Source: Rhodanobacter sp. C06
GTDB taxonomy: Bacteria; Pseudomonadota; Gammaproteobacteria; Xanthomonadales; Rhodanobacteraceae
Direction of reading: 5' to 3'
DNA: 64,000 bases
Assembly (NCBI RefSeq): GCF_002001105.1
Contig: NZ_MUNP01000070.1
Span: forward strand, 124,001-188,000
Shown: positions 56,929-64,000 of the stretch, in pieces
Layout: each line of letters starts with the position of its first letter
How positions within the stretch are numbered: the stretch's first letter is position 1
The notes under the pieces: model-generated
The model's input: only the letters and a program-made list of their open reading frames with translations
The model's database searches: none
Told to the model about the DNA's origin: nothing
Made by a program: the position numbers and the translations under genes

Positions 56929-59235
56929 TCAGTGGCCCACTGCAGTTTCCGCACGCATACCCAGATAGCCCTTGGTCGACGCGATTACCAGCGGAACCGC
57001 GCCGAAGATAATGAAGACCAGATCGCCAGGCAACCGCATCCATTCGATCACGTGCGAGCGCGGCATGCTCATGTACTCGACGCTGCGTGCATGCCAGTAA
57101 CCATGCTGCACCACGTCCCAGAGCTGAAGCACACCGCTCGGAAACAGGCTCAGCACCAACATCATCGCGAGCCCAACATTGCTACCCCAGAACGCCACCC
57201 TGACATACTTCTCGATTCCAGGCCAACGCGCATCGCTGCTGGCCTGGCGCAGGCAGAACACCATCAGGGCAATGGCCAGCATGCCGAACACCCCCATCAG
57301 CGCGGCATGGCCATGGGTCGGTGTGACTTGGGTGCCCACCTCGTAATAGCTGACGATCGGCAGGTTGATGAAGAAGCCGAACATGCCGGCACCGACGAAG
57401 TTCCAGAAACCTACCGCCATCAGGAAGTAGAACGCCCACTTGTGCGGCACCGCGACTGCTTTGCCGCAAATCTCGCAATCGCCGCGGGTGGTCCGTACGA
57501 AATCCCAGGCATCCAACGTCAGCAAGGTCAGCGGAACGACCTCAAGAACCGAGAACAGGGCCGACAGCGCCATGTTGAAATTGGTGTGCCCGGTGAAATA
57601 CCAATGGTGCCCGGTGCCAATCAGGCCGCCGAGGAAATACAGGATCGCGTCCAGGTAGATCACCCTCAACGCTACGTTGCGCTGGGTCAGGCCCAGTTGA
57701 TAAAAGGTCAGCGCCACCACCGTGGTGGCGAAGAATTCAAAGAAACCCTCGACCCACAAATGGATGATCCAGAAACGCCAAGTATCGACCACCGTGTAAT
57801 TCGTCTTGGCGCCGAAGAACAACGCCGGCACGTAGAACACCGGGATGGCGACGGCCGCGAACATGAACATTTTCGCCAGCGGTCGTGCCGCCGGATTGGC
57901 CACCGCGCGCGGACGCGCGAGCACCCAGAGGATGGCAAACCAGACCAGCAGGCCGACCACCAGCAGGTACTGCCAGATCCGGCCAAGCTCGAGGTACTCC
58001 CAGCCCTGGTCACCGAGCCAGAACCACCAGTTGCCCAGCTTCTGTTCGATGCCGGCCCAGACGCCGAGCAGGCTGCCGCCGATCACCACCACGAAGGCCG
58101 CAAACAACACGTGCACCCAACCGGCCAGCCAGCGCGGCTCGTCATCCGGCGCGCGCAGGGAGCGGCCAAGGAACAAGGCGGCAGCGACGTAGGCGGTGGC
58201 GATCCAGAAGATCGCAGTCTGCAAATGCCAAGTACGCAGGAGATTGCTGGGGAAGATGTTCTCCAGCTGGAAGCCATAGAAACTGCCCGGGTCCGCGCGG
58301 AAATGCGCCACGCCACCGCCGACCAGCGTCTGCATCAGAAATAGCAAGGCCACCACGACAAAGAACTTCACTAGCGCACGCTGACCCGGACTCGATTGTC
58401 CCGGCAGCAACTGCGGATGCACATGGTGACCGCGGCTGATCCATCCCAGGTAATCGAACTTGCCGAACGCCAGCAGCACGGTCGCGATGCCGGCCAGCAG
58501 CACCAGCAGGCTCAGCGCGCTCCACAGCAGCGCACTGCCGGTGGCGACATTGCCCACGCTGGGGTCGTAGGGAAAATTGTTGGTGTACGACGCATCCGTA
58601 CCCGGCCGCGTCGCCACCGAAGCCCACGCAGCCCAGGTCACGAAAGCGGTGAACTGGTGCAGCTCGGTGGAATCGCTGATCAGATTCGGCTTGAGCCCGC
58701 CATTCCTGGTCGGATCCTTGAAGTAGTTCGCCCAGTAGCCGATCTGCTGCCGGTAGGCGACCGCCTCGGGCTCGATAAGGCGCAACACGCCGCTCTGCCC
58801 ATCGTAACGGTTGGTTTTCAGGGTCACCGTCGTTTCCGCATGCACTGCTGCCCGTTGCTGCGCATCCAGCGCGCCCACGGGTTTGCCATACTGCTTGCCG
58901 GCCATGGCCTCGGCGGTGTCCTCACCGAGACGATGCAGCGCTTCGGCGGAATAGTCCGGTCCGAGATACGCGCCATGTCCCCAGATGCTGCCGTTGTCCA
59001 TCAGGCCGTATTTGAGAAAGACCGCCTGACCGGCACGGATATCGTCGCCGCTGAACAGCAGTCTGCCCTGAGCGTCCACCACCTGCGAGGGGATCGGCGG
59101 CGCATTGCGGTAGGCTAGCGAGGTGATGGCCAGCAATCCGGCAAAGCCGATCATCATCACGATCGCCACCGTTCGCAACCACCACGGTGAAAGTTCGGAA
59201 TCGTCTTCGGTCAAGGGTTGTGCTGCTTCATTCAT
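56929..59235 (-). CDS. norB: Quinol-dependent nitric oxide reductase (qNOR)
   Basis: 768 residues; the length and N-terminal periplasmic extension (about 40-220) define the single-subunit quinol type, with no norC. The haem-copper core shows the ligands in RTWHLQTAIFW, VDTWRFWIIHLWVEGFFEFF (Fe_B site His and Glu) and GTGHHWYFTGHT (adjacent His pair), then the low-spin/high-spin haem His in PTHGHAALMG. It reduces NO to N2O in the inner membrane, feeding NosZ. About 14 membrane helices. sdhB follows after 55 bp. Confidence 0.95.
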   Translation of the reverse strand: MNEAAQPLTEDDSELSPWWLRTVAIVMMIGFAGLLAITSLAYRNAPPIPSQVVDAQGRLLFSGDDIRAGQAVFLKYGLMDNGSIWGHGAYLGPDYSAEALHRLGEDTAEAMAGKQYGKPVGALDAQQRAAVHAETTVTLKTNRYDGQSGVLRLIEPEAVAYRQQIGYWANYFKDPTRNGGLKPNLISDSTELHQFTAFVTWAAWASVATRPGTDASYTNNFPYDPSVGNVATGSALLWSALSLLVLLAGIATVLLAFGKFDYLGWISRGHHVHPQLLPGQSSPGQRALVKFFVVVALLFLMQTLVGGGVAHFRADPGSFYGFQLENIFPSNLLRTWHLQTAIFWIATAYVAAALFLGRSLRAPDDEPRWLAGWVHVLFAAFVVVIGGSLLGVWAGIEQKLGNWWFWLGDQGWEYLELGRIWQYLLVVGLLVWFAILWVLARPRAVANPAARPLAKMFMFAAVAIPVFYVPALFFGAKTNYTVVDTWRFWIIHLWVEGFFEFFATTVVALTFYQLGLTQRNVALRVIYLDAILYFLGGLIGTGHHWYFTGHTNFNMALSALFSVLEVVPLTLLTLDAWDFVRTTRGDCEICGKAVAVPHKWAFYFLMAVGFWNFVGAGMFGFFINLPIVSYYEVGTQVTPTHGHAALMGVFGMLAIALMVFCLRQASSDARWPGIEKYVRVAFWGSNVGLAMMLVLSLFPSGVLQLWDVVQHGYWHARSVEYMSMPRSHVIEWMRLPGDLVFIIFGAVPLVIASTKGYLGMRAETAVGH

Positions 59236-59532
59236 CGCTCATCTCCAAGGCAAACCGAAACACCGGAAGCCGCGACATGCCGAAAACAAAACCATCAACC
59301 ACGAGGCGTCCCATTTCAGTTCGCCCAATAAGGTGGGTACGAGAGCCCGACGATCCGTGCCGACTTCTGCAGTCGAACAAAGCCGGCGTCTGGTATACAT
59401 CATTTTCTACAAGTGAGTCGACAAATTCCCTACCTGATTAGCGTCGATCCCCAGCCGAGATAATTGCTCGCGGCGCGCAGGATCGGCTCGGGGCAAGGCT
59501 TGCAGAGGGCGACGGCCCGCGCCAGGGCATCT
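59236..59532. other. Intergenic region between norB and the IS element
   Basis: About 300 bp without a gene; it must hold the norB promoter. No FNR-type box was found. A minus-strand AATGATGTATACC (59391-59403) vaguely recalls an NsrR half-site; I do not call it. Confidence 0.4.
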
Positions 59533-60863
59533 GAGCGTGTGCAGAATTTTGTGTAAACGGGATTGGGTTTACAGCTGAGGCATGCGGTCCTCGAACTGGA
59601 TGGTAAAGCGGTTGAGCGCGGCCTTCCAATCGCGGATGGGCAACGTCCACCGCTTGCTGATGTTGCGCAGGGCGAGATACAGCAGTTTCATCAGCGCCTC
59701 GTCGCTGGGGAACGCACCGCGGTGCTTGGTCAGCCTGCGCAGTCCGTAGTTGACCGACTCGATGGCGTTGGTGGTGTAGATCACCTTGCGGATCTCCGGC
59801 GGGTAGTCGAAGAACGGGACCAGCCGCGGCCAGTTGCGCCGCCATGACTGGCCGATCGGCGGATACTCCTCGTCCCACCGCGCCTCGAACTCGGCGAGCC
59901 GCAGTTCGGCCTCCTCGGCGGTGGCGCAGGTGTAGATGCGCTTGAGGTCGGCCGCCACCTCCGGTCGCCGCTTCCACGACACGCAGTTCAGACTGTGCCC
60001 CACCATGTGCACGATGCACAGTTGCACCGCGTCGTCTGCGGGAACACCGCCTCGATCGCTTCGGGAAAGCCCTTCAGGCCGTCGACGCAGGCGATGAAGA
60101 TGTCCTGCACGCCGCGGTTGCGCAGCTCCGTCACCACCTGCATCCAGAACTTCGCGCCCTCGGTCTGGGCCAGCCACAAGCCCAGCACCTCCTTCTCGCC
60201 GGCCGTGGTGATGCCGATGGCCAGGTAGACCGCCTTCACCCGCACCGCGCCCTCGCGCACCTTCACATGGATACAGTCGAGGTAGACGATCGGGTACACC
60301 GGATCCAGCGGCCGGCTCTGCCAGGTCTTCACCTCGTCGACCACGGCATCGGTCACCGAGGAGATCAGGCTGGGCGATACCTCGGCGCCGTACATCTCTT
60401 CCAGGTGCGCCTGGATCTCGCGCACCGTCAGGCCGCGGGCGTACAGCGACAGGATCTTGTCGTCGAAGCCGGTCCAGCGGGTCTGGTGCTTGGGGACCAG
60501 CTTCGGCTCGAAGGTGCCGTCGCGGTCGCGGGGGATCTCGATGGGCAGTTCGCCGAACTCGCCCTTGAGCGTCTTGCGGCTGCGGCCGTTGCGGGTGTTG
60601 CCGGCGGCGTTGGCCACCGGCTCGTGCTTCTCGTGACCGAGGTGCTCGGTCATCTCTGCATCCAGGGCCTTCTCGACCAGCAGCTTGGTCAGCTGCTTGA
60701 GCAGGCCGTTCTCGCCGATCAGGTCTTCGGGTTTCTGGTAGTTGGCCAACAGACGGCTAAGCAGCTCGTCGGGTACATCGTGCTTGCGTGGGCTCATGGT
60801 GTCTCCGGGTCTGGCGGCAGTCTCCTGCCTGCGACCCGTTTACACAAAATCTAGGACACGCCC
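59533..60863 (-). mobile_element. IS256-family insertion sequence, frameshifted
   Basis: About 1.33 kb. The ends are imperfect inverted repeats of ~29 bp (59533-59561 and 60835-60863) sharing ATTTTGTGTAAACGGG at the inner side and GCGTGT near the tip. No 8-bp target duplication is evident (GGGCATCT left, CTCTATGC right). A further partial copy of the left tip lies in inverted orientation at 61056-61079. Confidence 0.8.
59569..60797 (-). pseudogene. IS256-family transposase (Mutator type), broken by a frameshift
   Basis: The first frame (60797-59988) gives ~269 residues from [20 protein letters not shown] through the DDE Asp regions ([32 protein letters not shown]) and then slips into [12 protein letters not shown]. 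The matching continuation, [20 protein letters not shown] to the end (IQFEDRMPQL), is in another frame (60177-59569) and carries the final catalytic Glu near TTNAIESVNYGLR. The shift lies near 60027-60035. Whole length would be ~400 residues, normal for the family. Probably inactive unless programmed shifting occurs. Confidence 0.85.
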
Positions 60864-61092
60864 CTCTATGCAGTGCATCGTTCAGATCGCGTGTCAGCCG
60901 CGCCGACGTCTTGTCGAGCGGTTGCGCTGTCGTTTCCACTGCAAGCCACCTGCCCGAAAAAGCGTTCGATACGATGCGTCGACCACCTGCCCGCATAGGG
61001 TCGGAGCCGCTCCGCGCTAGCCCCGATAACCCGGCCTGATCAACCTTCTGTTGGGTTACACAAGATTCTGCACACGCTCCTGGACGATGCTC
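60864..61092. other. Region between the IS and the GGDEF-kinase gene
   Basis: No gene seen. It contains one copy of the CYCGATAAC motif (61021-61030) and a solo IS end at 61056-61079 that pairs with the left IS tip at 23 of 24 positions. Confidence 0.5.
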
Positions 61093-62664
61093 CTAACAGC
61101 CTGATAGAGGCAGAGTTACCACGAAATCGCTACCGCGACCTCGACCAGCGCTGTGCGCAACCACGCTGCCCCCATGTGCCCGCACCAGATCACGCACCAC
61201 CGACAGGCCGACCCCAAGGCCACCGCTGGAATGCGGCAACGCGTCGGCGTCCTGTACAAACAGGTCGAATATCGTCGGCAGAGCCTCGGCAGAAATGCCG
61301 ATACCGTTGTCGCGCACGGTGATCACGGCACAGGTATCCAGTAGCACCAGCTCAAGCGCGATCTCGCCTTTCTCGGGCGTGTACTTGCTGGCATTGTCCA
61401 GCAGGTTGCTGAAGATCTGCGCCAACCGCATCGGGTCGCCGAACATGCGGATCGGCTCCGGCCGTATACACATGCTGAAATGCTGCTGACGAAGCTCCAT
61501 GCCAGGCCGGCATGACGCCGCCACCTGGTTGAGAATACTGCCCAGATCGATGTCGCTGCGCTCGATTCGCAGCGTGCTGGTACTCAGGCGCGAGGCGTCG
61601 AGCAGGTCGTCGATCAATCGGGTCATGCAGGTGACCTGGCCATTGATGATCACTTGAAGCCGCTCGACCGGAATTTCGCCGGTGCTGTTGCGGTTGATCA
61701 GCAGGCCGGCGGCGATGCGCAGCGGAGTCAGCGGATTGCGCAATTCATGCGCCACGATCGCCATGTGCTTCAACTGCTGGCGGTGCGCTTCGGTCGCATC
61801 CGCCGCGGATTCCTGTGCTTTCAATGCGGCCAGCACTAGTTGTGCGTTGGCCTCACGCAGATCCTGCAGCGATGGGGTTGGCTCCTGAGGCCATGCTCCC
61901 AAGTGGGGGTGGAAATCGCCGAACCCGGCGCGCTTGCGACGGTACATGGCAGCATCGGCGTGCTTGATGAGGGTAACCGAGTCTTCACCGTCATCCGGGT
62001 AGATGCTGATGCCCAGACTTGCCGAAAGCTTCAGTATCTCGCCCCCTACGCTGACAGGCGTCCTGAGCGCCATCAGCATCTCGGCGGCGATCCGCTCTGC
62101 ATCGGCGGGCGCCGCGATCGCCGGCAGCAGCACCAGAAATTCGTCGCCACCATAGCGGCACACGGAATCCGATTCGCGCAGCACCGATTGCAGCGAACGC
62201 GCCACGATTTGCAGTACTTCGTCGCCAACCGCGTGCCCGAGGAGGTCATTGATGGGCTTGAAATGATCGAGATCGATAAACACCAGCGCCAGGCGCCGCC
62301 CGTCGCGTCGGGCCATGAGCAGGGCACGTTCCAGCCGATCCAGCATGAAGGCACGGTTGAGCGTCCCGGTCACGACATCGCGCTGGAAGGCCGCGGTCAA
62401 GGTAGCCAGGTCGGCAACGGCCATGGCTGCGATATCGTCAGCATGCAATGCCGCCAGCACCAGTTCCTGGTTGGCTTCCTGCAATTGGATGGCGTGGCTC
62501 TCACTGAGAGAGTGGCGCGCATGAGAAAGTTTCCGCCGCAGTTCCACCAGTTCGTGGCGCAGCCGGGCCGCCTTCTTTTCAAGCAATGCCAGCGCGTGTT
62601 TCGTGGCAGCCTCGGTCGGTTTTGCCTGGTCGGTCATGGCAGTGCTGGCGCGGCGCTCAACCAT
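61093..62664 (-). CDS. GGDEF domain-histidine kinase fusion protein
   Basis: 523 residues from ATG 62664, which overlaps the stop of the KaiC-like gene (ATGGTTGA); ATG 62637 is an alternative. Order: coiled coil (~15-75), GGDEF domain (~95-250) with intact active site (CRYGGDEFLVLL) and substrate residues (VFIDLDHFKPINDLLGHAVG), a second short coiled coil, HisKA with phospho-His in MAIVAHELRNPLTPLR, and HATPase (~400-520; NLLDNASKYTPEKG; DNGIGISAEAL; GGLGVGLSVVRDLV). It has no membrane helix or receiver. A single soluble protein with both c-di-GMP synthase and kinase modules is unusual. It is transcribed with the KaiC-like gene. Confidence 0.88.
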   Translation of the reverse strand: MVERRASTAMTDQAKPTEAATKHALALLEKKAARLRHELVELRRKLSHARHSLSESHAIQLQEANQELVLAALHADDIAAMAVADLATLTAAFQRDVVTGTLNRAFMLDRLERALLMARRDGRRLALVFIDLDHFKPINDLLGHAVGDEVLQIVARSLQSVLRESDSVCRYGGDEFLVLLPAIAAPADAERIAAEMLMALRTPVSVGGEILKLSASLGISIYPDDGEDSVTLIKHADAAMYRRKRAGFGDFHPHLGAWPQEPTPSLQDLREANAQLVLAALKAQESAADATEAHRQQLKHMAIVAHELRNPLTPLRIAAGLLINRNSTGEIPVERLQVIINGQVTCMTRLIDDLLDASRLSTSTLRIERSDIDLGSILNQVAASCRPGMELRQQHFSMCIRPEPIRMFGDPMRLAQIFSNLLDNASKYTPEKGEIALELVLLDTCAVITVRDNGIGISAEALPTIFDLFVQDADALPHSSGGLGVGLSVVRDLVRAHGGSVVAHSAGRGRGSDFVVTLPLSGC

Positions 62665-64000
62665 CGTCAGGGCCGCTTCGCTGCCGAGATCCAGGCTGGC
62701 TGCGCGTGGGGCTGCTACCCAGTAGGCCTTCGTAGTTGGTCAGCATCTGGTCGATCTTGATGCCGTCGTCGTCGATGTGGAACAAGCGCAATTCGGTCGA
62801 GTGCATGCTGGCGCGGACTTTGAGCACCGCCATCATGCGCTGCAATCGGCTCTCCACCTCGATGTAGCGCTGAACGACGATTGCGTCGGTCAGGAAAGCC
62901 GTGCCGTAGGGGCTGAAGCGCAGTTCGGTGTAGCGGTCCTCAAGCTCGGAGGTCATCAGCACGGTGACGCCGGTGCTGGCCAACGCGGACACCATTCGCG
63001 CCAGTGCTTCGCGGAAGTCCTCGCGGAAAGTGGGCGCCAACGAGAGTTCAAAGCCCGACAGCGAGTCGATCACCACACGACTGGCCTTGAGCCGCCGCAC
63101 TTCGGCGGTGAGCACCATGGCGACCTCATCCACCGACAGGCCCGGTGCGCTGGTGTCGACCACGCCGATACGGCCGCTTTCGATCAATTCGGCTACTTGC
63201 TGGCCGCGCGACTGCGTGGCGCGCTGCTCGAAGGCGGCAATCACGCCGGTTTCGCCCCGGCGGCCACCTTCGACCAGGAATGCCGCCGCCAGGATGCTTT
63301 TGCCCGACCCGGACGGCCCGGCCACCAGCAACGAATAGCCACGCGGCAGGCCGCCACCCATCATCGCGTCGAGTCCGGGCACGCCCATCGACAGTCGTTC
63401 AGTGAACGGCGGATTTGAAAGATTCGCCGACACGTCGGCCACCGGTGGCGGCGCAAACACCTGCAGGCCCGCCATGCCGATGCGGAACGTATGCAAACCC
63501 GGCAGCGTGGACTGGCCGCGCATCTTCAGGATGTCGAGCTTGCGCACCATCGAATTGCGCTGAACGCTCTGGCGCAACCAGATCAGACCATCGGCCACGG
63601 TGAATATCGGACTGGGGTCGCTGTCGCTGAAGTACTCCCCGATGAGGAAGGTGGTCGCTTGCCAGCTGGTCATCAGCATGCCCAGTTGCTGCACGAACTG
63701 CTGCAGGCTGATGAATTCCGTGCCACCGCCCTGCCCGGCCAGGATCACCGAGCGGAACGAGTCGACAAACACCAGGGCAGGCCCGTGCGCTTCGACCTCG
63801 GCGACGATCCGCGCAAGTACCCGGGTCAGGTCACCGGTGGCGGTCTCTTCGGCAAGATTGACGAAGTGGATCGTGTGATTGACTTTGTCGTTGTCGAAAA
63901 AGTCGAACTGCTGCTGGTAGCGCAGCATCTTCAGCGGCGGCTCGCCCAGCACGGTGAAGTACAGCGCCGGACGTGCAGGCGTGGCCAGCGCAAACATCAT
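62657..64000 (-). CDS. KaiC-like/RecA-superfamily ATPase, 5' end cut by window
   Basis: 447 residues visible, open to the right edge, so the N-terminus is missing. Two KaiC-type domains. The first lacks its Walker A (outside the window) but shows PALVFVDSFRSVILAG (Walker B). The second has Walker A VAGPSGSGKSILAA, GETGVIAAFEQRATQSRGQQ and Walker B SRVVIDSLSGFELSL. Such non-circadian KaiC proteins often work with histidine kinases; here the partner is the overlapping GGDEF-kinase gene. No KaiB or KaiA is seen. Confidence 0.88.
   Translation of the reverse strand: MMFALATPARPALYFTVLGEPPLKMLRYQQQFDFFDNDKVNHTIHFVNLAEETATGDLTRVLARIVAEVEAHGPALVFVDSFRSVILAGQGGGTEFISLQQFVQQLGMLMTSWQATTFLIGEYFSDSDPSPIFTVADGLIWLRQSVQRNSMVRKLDILKMRGQSTLPGLHTFRIGMAGLQVFAPPPVADVSANLSNPPFTERLSMGVPGLDAMMGGGLPRGYSLLVAGPSGSGKSILAAAFLVEGGRRGETGVIAAFEQRATQSRGQQVAELIESGRIGVVDTSAPGLSVDEVAMVLTAEVRRLKASRVVIDSLSGFELSLAPTFREDFREALARMVSALASTGVTVLMTSELEDRYTELRFSPYGTAFLTDAIVVQRYIEVESRLQRMMAVLKVRASMHSTELRLFHIDDDGIKIDQMLTNYEGLLGSSPTRSQPGSRQRSGPDDG

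Noticed and set aside
59391-59403. NsrR-like half-site upstream of norB
   Set aside because: Only a short, imperfect match on one side; too weak to call without a matrix search.

Overview
The window is GC-rich, densely coded DNA from a gammaproteobacterium of the order Xanthomonadales, most likely a denitrifying Rhodanobacteraceae (Rhodanobacter-like) bacterium. The basis is a DUF3247 gene (a family I know only from Xanthomonadaceae and relatives), the rimP-nusA-infB operon, and a quinol-type nitric oxide reductase together with a clade I nitrous oxide reductase cluster. The species assignment is inference; no rRNA or tRNA gene was seen.

Layout. 0-3.7 kb: infB (cut by the left edge), nusA and rimP on the minus strand, with two Rho-independent terminators in the leader and two copies of a ~53 bp repeat before nusA. 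3.9-7.1 kb: a secreted hypothetical protein and a divergent EamA transporter / MocR regulator pair. 7.4-40.3 kb: a large low-oxygen/energy-stress island. At least 14 near-perfect FNR/Anr-type palindromes (TTGAY-N4-RTCAA) sit in its intergenic regions, most with a -10-like hexamer 31-32 bp from the box centre. They appear to drive a Cyc2-like fused cytochrome-porin with a P1B-5 ATPase-hemerythrin fusion; hsp20-usp-adh-polX; an MgtA-like ATPase; BON and nitroreductase genes; seven universal stress proteins; a host-attachment-type protein; two zinc alcohol dehydrogenases; a MaoC-phosphate acetyltransferase fusion; a GNAT acetyltransferase; a CydA homologue lacking the oxygen-site haem ligands with a CydX peptide; a ribonucleotide-reductase-like protein; and phosphoketolase divergent from acetate kinase. 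A Crp/Fnr-family regulator without Fe-S cysteines and a response regulator/hybrid kinase pair lie inside the island. Acetyl phosphate links phosphoketolase, acetate kinase and Pta, giving a fermentative ATP route.

40.6-51.4 kb: a zf-CHCC zinc-finger gene, then the nos operon (ferredoxin-NADP reductase-like gene, nosX/apbE, nosRZDFYL), preceded by a weaker FNR-type box. 51.9-59.2 kb, minus strand: norB, sdhB-sdhC-sdhD (no sdhA), acnA and the DUF3247 gene. 59.5-60.9 kb: a frameshifted IS256-family element with an extra unpaired terminal repeat to its right. 61.1-64.0 kb: a GGDEF-histidine kinase fusion overlapping a KaiC-like ATPase gene that runs off the right edge.

The most unusual items are the constant architecture of the FNR-type promoters, the CydA-like/CydX pair without CydB, a promoter-proximal small zinc-ribbon + membrane protein pair (28.3-27.9 kb), a predicted leaderless 46-codon ORF coupled to pta, the Cyc2-like porin beside a hemerythrin ATPase, and norB directly followed by an SDH operon lacking its flavoprotein.
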